Below, piece after piece: positions 1 to 4,777 of a stretch of DNA of 8,958 bases. The stretch lies in the NCBI GenBank assembly GCA_017613595.1, contig JAGADM010000112.1:1-8958 (forward strand). The letters are read 5' to 3'. This DNA is from Lachnospiraceae bacterium (GTDB lineage Bacteria > Bacillota_A > Clostridia > Lachnospirales > Lachnospiraceae). A program made the position numbers and the translations under genes. Within the stretch, counting starts at the first letter, position 1, and each line of letters opens with the position of its first letter. The notes under the pieces are model-generated. The model saw only the letters and a program-made list of their open reading frames with translations, searched no databases and was not told the origin of the DNA.

Positions 1-1
1 C

Positions 2-142
2 ATTGCGGCGTGGGCGGAGGATGATTTCCGGTCGGTTAACGGACAGATAGAATATCTCCTTTCGGAATGTGTGAGACAGAGAAAGAAGAACGGGGCTTAT
101 GTCGGGACGGAGATCGACGTACCGCCGGATCTTGACGTTTAG
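2..142 (+). CDS. Arc-like ribbon-helix-helix protein, C-terminal part (5' end outside window)
   Basis: This open frame enters from the left edge and ends at a TAG at 140-142, giving the last 46 residues. It contains AAWAEDDFRSVNGQIEYLL followed by a basic stretch (RQRKK) and an acidic/proline tail. The 'WA...RSVN.qI.yLL' pattern is characteristic of the second half of Arc/MetJ-type ribbon-helix-helix DNA-binding proteins; the beta strand and first helix would lie upstream of the window. Such proteins dimerise and bind DNA through the N-terminal strand. It lies 47 bases before the most likely start of the PLDc_N gene, in the same direction and with no terminator visible between them, so it may be the first gene of the exporter operon and could regulate it; that role is inferred. 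The family call rests on one helix pair, so confidence is moderate. Confidence 0.6.
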   Translation: MAAWAEDDFRSVNGQIEYLLSECVRQRKKNGAYVGTEIDVPPDLDV

Positions 143-174
143 CCTTATGAGAAACATCAAACTACGGATTTATG

Positions 175-180
175 AAAGGA
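175..180 (+). promoter_or_regulatory. Ribosome binding site deciding the PLDc_N start
   Basis: AAAGGA lies inside the longest reading frame, just after the first ATG at 172, so that ATG cannot be served by it. The ATGs at 184 (3-base spacing) and 190 (9-base spacing) follow it. The spacing favours the ATG at 190. Confidence 0.55.
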
Positions 181-189
181 CACATGAAT

Positions 190-408
190 ATGTCAACCGC
201 TGATCTGGAGAAGATTAAAGATTTCCTGCCGCTTCTGATCCCGCTTGTCATCATTGAGCTGGGACTTTTGGCATACACGCTTTGGCACATTAATACGCAT
301 GAGAACTACAAGCACGGTACCCGCGCGCTTTGGAACGTGGTTGCGATTGTAGGCATGCAGTTTATCGGACCGATTTTATATTTCATCATCGGAAAAGAGG
401 ACGAGTAG
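190..408 (+). CDS. PLDc_N-domain small membrane protein (YxlE-like)
   Basis: This is a 72-residue integral membrane protein starting MSTADLEKIKDFLPLL. Two hydrophobic segments (roughly residues 12-31 and 48-67) flank a short polar loop (HINTHENYKHGTRALW). The second carries the Q-x-x-GP-I-L-Y-F-I-x-G pattern typical of the PLDc_N family (phospholipase D nuclease N-terminal). That family name is historical: there is no HKD catalytic motif here, so no nuclease or lipase activity is implied. The best known small member is Bacillus subtilis YxlE, encoded beside the ABC genes yxlF and yxlG in the sigY operon. Here too the ABC ATPase and permease follow, with one extra membrane gene between. The gene ends one base before the next ATG. 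The start at 190 is chosen from the ribosome site; 184 (74 residues) or 172 (78 residues) are possible. Likely role: accessory or regulatory subunit of the exporter, by inference. Confidence 0.75.
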   Translation: MSTADLEKIKDFLPLLIPLVIIELGLLAYTLWHINTHENYKHGTRALWNVVAIVGMQFIGPILYFIIGKEDE

Positions 409-409
409 C

Positions 410-886
410 ATGAAAATCAAAAACAATGCTTTCGACTGGGCGGCGCTGATCCTTCCCTTCGTTATGTGTCTGGTCTCCGCAGTGCTTGTTTTGAGCCGGT
501 GGAGTGAAATTCCGGATCAGATCGCAATTCACTTTGCCGCGGACGGAACACCGGACGGAACCGGAAGCAAAAGTACTCTGTTCGTTATATTGGGGATTGC
601 AGCAGCAATGGTGATCATGATGTGTGTGATTTCACATTATCCGAAAATGTGGAATATTCCGATCAAGATTACCGACAACAACAGTTTCATCGTATACCGT
701 CTTATGAAATACATGCTTGAATTCGATCAGCTGCTGATTTCAGCGATGTTCTGCGCATTTGTCCTGATGACGGCATATGAAGTAAAGATTTCGATGTGGT
801 TCTGGATCGCTTCGGTCGGGGGGCTTCTCGTCGGAAATCTGATCTTAATCATCATTACGATAGTTAAAGGAAAGCAAAATGAATAA
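410..886 (+). CDS. DUF1648 (SdpI-related) four-helix membrane protein
   Basis: This 158-residue protein has four predicted membrane helices (about residues 9-29, 56-76, 105-126 and 130-151). Between helices 1 and 2 lies the DUF1648 signature: I34-P35, then I40-H41-F42, D45-G46, D49 and G52-S53-K54 ('iP.qi.iHF...G.pDg.GSK'). DUF1648 is the N-terminal domain of SdpI, the immunity/signal protein against the SdpC toxin in Bacillus subtilis, and also occurs alone in membrane proteins next to ABC exporters. The C-terminal SdpI repeat is absent, so this is a stand-alone DUF1648 protein. AAGAGG at 395-400 is its ribosome site. It begins one base after the PLDc_N stop and its own end overlaps the ABC ATPase start by 8 bases, indicating translational coupling. 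A function in peptide immunity or envelope sensing together with the exporter is an inference from context. Confidence 0.78.
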   Translation: MKIKNNAFDWAALILPFVMCLVSAVLVLSRWSEIPDQIAIHFAADGTPDGTGSKSTLFVILGIAAAMVIMMCVISHYPKMWNIPIKITDNNSFIVYRLMKYMLEFDQLLISAMFCAFVLMTAYEVKISMWFWIASVGGLLVGNLILIIITIVKGKQNE

Positions 887-1832
887 CGCATTACAGGTGG
901 AAGGCCTGAAGAAGCGTTTCGGGACAAAGGAGGTTCTTAAGGGAGTCTCCTTTTCCGTACCCGAGAACAGCGTCTTCGGCTTTATCGGACAGAACGGCGC
1001 CGGCAAAACGACAACGATGAAGACGATCCTCGGACTGCTTCAGCAGGATGAGGGCGTGATCACGGTGTTCGGCGAGAAGGTGACCTACGGAAATACGAAG
1101 ACGAACCGTATGGTCGGATACCTTCCGGATGTGCCGGAGTTTTACGATTACATGACAACAAGGGAGTATCTGCGGCTTTGCGCGGAGATTGCCGGAGTCC
1201 CGGCGGGAGAGCGTAAGGCGCGGATTGAAGAAATGCTTAAGATGGTCGGGCTTGCCGACGAGAAGCACCGCATCAAGGGGTTCTCCCGCGGAATGAAACA
1301 GCGTCTCGGAATCGCGCAGGCTCTGCTCCATAAGCCGAAACTTCTGATCTGCGACGAGCCGACTTCGGCACTGGATCCGACCGGCCGGAAGGAAATCCTC
1401 GATGCCCTGCAGGCGGCAAAGGTGCAGACAACCGTATTGTTCTCGACGCACATCCTATCGGACGTGGAGCGTATCTGCGACCGCGCCGCAATTCTGCATA
1501 ACGGCGAGATTGTGCTTTCGGGAACAATGGAAGAACTTCACGCGCGTAAGAACGGAAACGATTTTCTGGTTGCTGCTTCGGGACGAGAGGAAAAGGAAGC
1601 GCTGCGGTCGCATTTTCCGAAGTTCGAAGAGGCGGTTATTACCGGACAGGAGAACGTGCTCCGGTGGAGGAAGGGAAGCCGCGAAGACTTCCGTAAAGTG
1701 CTCGCGTATGTTGCAGAGAAGGATATTGCGATCCGCAGCGCGGAGTGGGCGGATGCCACCCTTGAGGACCTGTTCCTTTCGGTAACGAAGGAAACTGCTT
1801 CCGTTAAGGAAACGGAGGTGAGCAACGCATGA
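879..1832 (+). CDS. ABC transporter ATP-binding protein (YxlF-like)
   Basis: This is a 317-residue cytoplasmic ATPase that should power the neighbouring permease. Visible motifs: Walker A GQNGAGKTT at residues 37-45, signature FSRGMKQ at 135-141 (a usual variant of LSGGQ in this exporter subfamily), Walker B LLICDE at 155-160, D-loop SALD at 163-166 and switch histidine STH at 189-191. The Q-loop region reads GYLPD (80-84), so aspartate sits where glutamine or glutamate is usual. After about residue 215 there is a roughly 100-residue C-terminal extension ending in ATLEDLFLSVT, typical of ABC-2 type drug/peptide exporter ATPases such as YxlF, BcrA and CcmA-like proteins. The start ATG follows AAAGG at 866-870 with 8-base spacing and overlaps the upstream gene by 8 bases. 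The stop overlaps the permease start as ATGA. Substrate cannot be read from the sequence. Confidence 0.95.
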   Translation: MNNALQVEGLKKRFGTKEVLKGVSFSVPENSVFGFIGQNGAGKTTTMKTILGLLQQDEGVITVFGEKVTYGNTKTNRMVGYLPDVPEFYDYMTTREYLRLCAEIAGVPAGERKARIEEMLKMVGLADEKHRIKGFSRGMKQRLGIAQALLHKPKLLICDEPTSALDPTGRKEILDALQAAKVQTTVLFSTHILSDVERICDRAAILHNGEIVLSGTMEELHARKNGNDFLVAASGREEKEALRSHFPKFEEAVITGQENVLRWRKGSREDFRKVLAYVAEKDIAIRSAEWADATLEDLFLSVTKETASVKETEVSNA

Positions 1833-2584
1833 GTGCATTCTTTCGAAAAGAAATGACCGAGCATATGCGGCGCAAGAGAATCTTCGTGATCGGAATTCTG
1901 TTCCTTCTCTTCGCGGTGCTCGGCGTGGTAACGGCCAAGCTGACTCCGCTGATCCTTGAGATGGTTGCCGACCAGATGCCCGGGTTTACGATGGACAAGA
2001 CGGAATCCGACATCTGGGACGCATGGGGACAGTACTTTAAGAACATCGACATCCCGCTGATCGTGTTCCTGATCCTATGGTCCGGCTCCTTTACGACCGA
2101 GTATCAGAAGCATACGCTGATCCCGCTTGTAACGAAGGGATTGTCCCGCACCGGCATCTACGTATCGAAGATGGTTTCGGCGGCTCTCGTGTGGACCGCA
2201 GGGTATGCCCTTTATTTCGGCATATTCTATTTCTACAGCGATTTTTACTGGGGGAACGGAGAACTTAAGAACGTCGTAATCAGCGTAGGAATGTACTGGT
2301 TATACGGGCTCTGGCTGTTAGCGATACTCGGCCTGTTCTCTTCCTTTGCCGATACGGCAATGCAGGTGCTTTTAGGCGTCGGCGGAGTATTCTTCGTATG
2401 TTCCTTCTCGGAGTTTGTACCGAAGCTTGCACCGAAGCTTCCGACCGCTTTGACGGGCGGCCTCGGATTGATGCAGGGGAAAGCGGTTCCGTCCGACTTT
2501 ACTGTTCCGTTCGTGATTGTGATGGTAAGCATCGTGCTCTGCACAGCCGGCGGCATCGCCCTGATTCAGAAGAAACAACTGTAA
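1829..2584 (+). CDS. ABC-2 type transporter permease (YxlG-like)
   Basis: This is a 251-residue integral membrane protein with about six hydrophobic segments (near residues 18-36, 76-88, 116-136, 150-173, 178-197 and 229-247). The N-terminus is short, basic and amphipathic (FFRKEMTEHMRRKR). After the second helix comes EYQKHTLIPLVTKGLSR (91-107), which corresponds to the 'E...GTl..ll..p.sR' coupling region of ABC-2 permeases, expected to contact the ATPase. A 35-residue extracytoplasmic loop follows helix 1. The gene has a very strong ribosome site (GGAGGTG, 1814-1820, 8-base spacing) and starts within the ATPase stop codon (ATGA at 1829-1832), so the two are translationally coupled and should form one complex, most likely an exporter (two ATPases and two permeases). 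It is the last gene of the operon; a hairpin with a T-run lies about 50 bases downstream. Confidence 0.9.
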   Translation: MSAFFRKEMTEHMRRKRIFVIGILFLLFAVLGVVTAKLTPLILEMVADQMPGFTMDKTESDIWDAWGQYFKNIDIPLIVFLILWSGSFTTEYQKHTLIPLVTKGLSRTGIYVSKMVSAALVWTAGYALYFGIFYFYSDFYWGNGELKNVVISVGMYWLYGLWLLAILGLFSSFADTAMQVLLGVGGVFFVCSFSEFVPKLAPKLPTALTGGLGLMQGKAVPSDFTVPFVIVMVSIVLCTAGGIALIQKKQL

Positions 2585-2599
2585 AACATGCGAAACCGG

Positions 2600-2628
2600 T
2601 ATACAACCGGCGGCAAATGTGATATACT
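2600..2628 (+). promoter_or_regulatory. Extended -10 promoter upstream of nadE
   Basis: TATACA (2600-2605, 4 of 6 matches to the -35 consensus) and TATACT (2623-2628, 5 of 6) are separated by exactly 17 bases. TG at 2620-2621 forms an extended -10 (TGTGaTATACT). The predicted transcription start is near 2635. It sits 15 bases after the permease stop. Confidence 0.6.
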
Positions 2629-2634
2629 GTCACC

Positions 2635-2672
2635 AAGGCAAAGGCGTCTTTCCAAGACACCTTTGCCTTTTT
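2635..2672 (+). terminator. Rho-independent terminator of the exporter operon
   Basis: AAGGCAAAGGCGTCTT (2635-2650) pairs with AAGACACCTTTGCCTT (2654-2669) around a 3-base TCC loop. Fifteen of 16 positions pair, with one C/A mismatch, and the stem runs into five T (2668-2672). It ends the ABC operon about 50 bases after the permease stop. Its first base coincides with the predicted start of the transcript from the promoter at 2600-2628, so it may also act as a 5' stem-loop or attenuator of nadE. Confidence 0.8.
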
Positions 2673-2684
2673 CTATTCTGCGGG

Positions 2685-2706
2685 CCGGAGCGGATACCCG
2701 CTTCGG
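2685..2706 (+). other. GC-rich hairpin in the nadE leader
   Basis: CCGGAGCGG (2685-2693) and CCGCTTCGG (2698-2706) form a 9-bp stem with one G-U pair and a four-base ATAC loop. No T-run follows, so this is not a terminator. It stands 9 bases before the AAAGGA of the nadE ribosome site and could affect translation or mRNA stability. Function is inferred. Confidence 0.5.
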
Positions 2707-2715
2707 AACAGCGAT

Positions 2716-2728
2716 AAAGGACGGTGGG
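2716..2728 (+). promoter_or_regulatory. nadE ribosome binding region favouring a TTG start
   Basis: AAAGGA (2716-2721) and GGTGGG (2723-2728) lie before three candidate starts: GTG 2724, TTG 2733 and ATG 2745. The GTG overlaps the purine-rich tract and the ATG is 16 or more bases away. The TTG is best placed and gives the N-terminus that best fits the family. Confidence 0.5.
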
Positions 2729-2732
2729 TATT

Positions 2733-4703
2733 TTGAAAAACAGAATGATTCAGGTGACGGCGGCGGTGCCGAAGCTTCGCGTCGGAGACGTCCGCTATAA
2801 TACCGAGCAGATTATTTCGATGATCCATACCTGTTCAAACAGCGGTTTGATCGTATTTCCGGAGCTGGCGGTGACAGGGTATACATGTGCGGATCTGTTC
2901 CTGAGCGACCTGCTTCTTTCGGAGGCAGAGGCGGCCCTTTTACGGATTGCGGCGGCGACCGAGAGAACGGGTGTGACAGCGGTGGTAGGTGTTCCGGTGC
3001 GTTTCCGGAACGGACTCTATAACTGCGGCGCGGTTATTTCCGGCGGAAACATTCGCGCGCTGATCACGAAAACATATATGCCGAACTATTCGGAGTTTTA
3101 TGAATGCCGGTGGTTCGTCTCGGGAAGAGGGTTAAACGGACAGACGGTGCGAATCGGTGATACGGACATTCCGTTCGGACCGGATATCCTGGCGGAGGAC
3201 CCGGTGAGCGAAGCGGTTCTCGGTGTTGAACTGTGCGAAGACCTGTGGGTTCCGGACAAGCCGAGTACGCATGCGGCGCTTGCCGGAGCATCGATCATCG
3301 CGAATCTGTCGGCCTCTGATGAACTGATCGGCAAGCAGGAATACCGCAGGGAGCTGGTGAAGCAGCAGAGCGGTTCCTGCTATTGCGCTTACATTTATTC
3401 CTCCGCGGGTACGATGGAAAGCAGCACGGATATGGTATTTTCCGGTCATACCGTGATTGCGCAGAACGGCAGCGTTTTCGCGGAAAGCATCTTTCCGGAG
3501 TATCCTTACGCTTCGTCAGCGGTAATTGATCTCGGGGTAATCCTTCATGACCGCAGGCGGCAGAATACGTTTGAAAATGCGGAGGGTGCCGGTTCCTCCG
3601 AAGCAGCGCCGGCTTCCTACCGCCGCGTTCCGGTCCGTATCCAGACGATCGGGCCTGATGATGTCAGCGCCGGGGAACTTGCGGAACTGTTGAACCGGTA
3701 TTCCTATCCGGTTGCGCGCAACCCGTTCGTTCCGGCCGATAACGGGGAGAGGGACGCCCGCTGCAGGCGGATTTTACAGATTCAGGCAAATGGGCTCGCT
3801 ACACGTGTACGTGCAACGGGAATTAAGAATCTGGTGATCGGAATCTCGGGCGGACTCGATTCCACGCTGGCGCTTCTCGTATGTGCCGAAGCGAAGAAAC
3901 TCGTTTCGGATATCCGGATTATTGCTTATACAATGCCGAACGAAGGTAATACGTCGGGGCGGACATATAAAAACGCAATGAGACTTATGGAACTGCTGGC
4001 GGACGAGATTCACGAAGTACCGATTCAGGAGGGCGTGAAACTCCACCTGACGCAGCTCGGGCACGAGCAGACGTATCAGGGTGAGGGCGATGTAACCTAC
4101 GAGAACGCGCAGGCACGCATGCGCACGTATATTCTTATGGATGCCGCGAATATGAAGCAGGGTCTTGTCGTCGGAACCGGAGATCTTTCCGAGCTCGCGC
4201 TCGGCTGGTGCACCTACAACGGCGACCATATGTCGATGTACGCGGTGAACAGCTCCGTGCCGAAGACGCTTGTGCAGTTCATATGCCGTACGTACGCGGG
4301 CATGTGCGGGAGCAACGCGCTTCGGGAAGCGATTCTCGATGTCTGTGATACGCCGATCATACCCGAACTTACGCCGAGTGCGGACGGGCAGATTGCGCAG
4401 AAGACCGAAGAGAAGATCGGCAAATACGATCTCAACGACTTCTTCCTCTTTTACACGCTCCGTTACGGGTTTGAACCGCTGAGGACGGTTGCATTTGCCC
4501 TGAGAGCCTATCCGGAGCTTACGGAAGACGCGGTGCGAAGCGCAGCGAAGAATTTCTTTAAGAGGTTCTTTACGCAGCAGTTCAAGAGAAGCTGTCTGCC
4601 GGATGGGCCGAAGGTCGGTTCCGTGACGCTTTCGCCGAGAGGCGACTGGAGAATGCCGAGTGACGCTTCGGCGGCGCTGTGGCTTTTGCAGTTGGAACAG
4701 TAG
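2733..4703 (+). CDS. nadE: Glutamine-dependent NAD+ synthetase
   Basis: This roughly 656-residue two-domain enzyme makes NAD+ from nicotinate adenine dinucleotide, ATP and glutamine, the last step of NAD synthesis, in the cytoplasm. Residues about 1-280 form the nitrilase-fold glutaminase that releases ammonia; its catalytic triad is visible as E44 (FPELAVTGYTC), K113 (ITKTYMPNYSEF) and C168 (GVELCEDLW). From about residue 340 lies the ATP-pyrophosphatase synthetase domain, with the SGGLDS loop at 372-377, then MPNEGNTSGRTYKNA and GTGDLSELALGWCTYNGDH (from residue 481). Both length and motif order match the long bacterial NadE type (as in Mycobacterium tuberculosis), rather than the short ammonia-dependent form. 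The start is taken as TTG at 2733 because of ribosome site spacing and the family-like N-terminus (KNRMIQVTAAVPKLRV); GTG at 2724 would add three residues. It is preceded by its own promoter and hairpins. No terminator is seen in the 74 bases before the next gene, so read-through is likely. Confidence 0.95.
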   Translation: MKNRMIQVTAAVPKLRVGDVRYNTEQIISMIHTCSNSGLIVFPELAVTGYTCADLFLSDLLLSEAEAALLRIAAATERTGVTAVVGVPVRFRNGLYNCGAVISGGNIRALITKTYMPNYSEFYECRWFVSGRGLNGQTVRIGDTDIPFGPDILAEDPVSEAVLGVELCEDLWVPDKPSTHAALAGASIIANLSASDELIGKQEYRRELVKQQSGSCYCAYIYSSAGTMESSTDMVFSGHTVIAQNGSVFAESIFPEYPYASSAVIDLGVILHDRRRQNTFENAEGAGSSEAAPASYRRVPVRIQTIGPDDVSAGELAELLNRYSYPVARNPFVPADNGERDARCRRILQIQANGLATRVRATGIKNLVIGISGGLDSTLALLVCAEAKKLVSDIRIIAYTMPNEGNTSGRTYKNAMRLMELLADEIHEVPIQEGVKLHLTQLGHEQTYQGEGDVTYENAQARMRTYILMDAANMKQGLVVGTGDLSELALGWCTYNGDHMSMYAVNSSVPKTLVQFICRTYAGMCGSNALREAILDVCDTPIIPELTPSADGQIAQKTEEKIGKYDLNDFFLFYTLRYGFEPLRTVAFALRAYPELTEDAVRSAAKNFFKRFFTQQFKRSCLPDGPKVGSVTLSPRGDWRMPSDASAALWLLQLEQ

Positions 4704-4777
4704 ATGGGTTTATAACGGTCGGCGGCGGGATGCGCAAGGCATAATAGGACCGGTTTGATTTCAGGAGAGGTATTGAT

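Noticed and set aside
891..1451. 186-codon open frame on the - strand inside the ABC ATPase gene
   Set aside because: It lies entirely opposite a gene with intact ABC motifs, has no ribosome site and shows no recognisable domain. Long antisense frames are a by-product of codon use here.
2588..2800. 70-codon + strand frame across the region before nadE
   Set aside because: It crosses the promoter, the terminator hairpin and the nadE start, has no ribosome site, and its translation is low-complexity basic sequence.
4704..4777. Possible promoter with CATAAT at 4740-4745 before the ATP-grasp gene
   Set aside because: No acceptable -35 lies 16-18 bases upstream (GGTCGG at 17 bp). Read-through from nadE is more likely.
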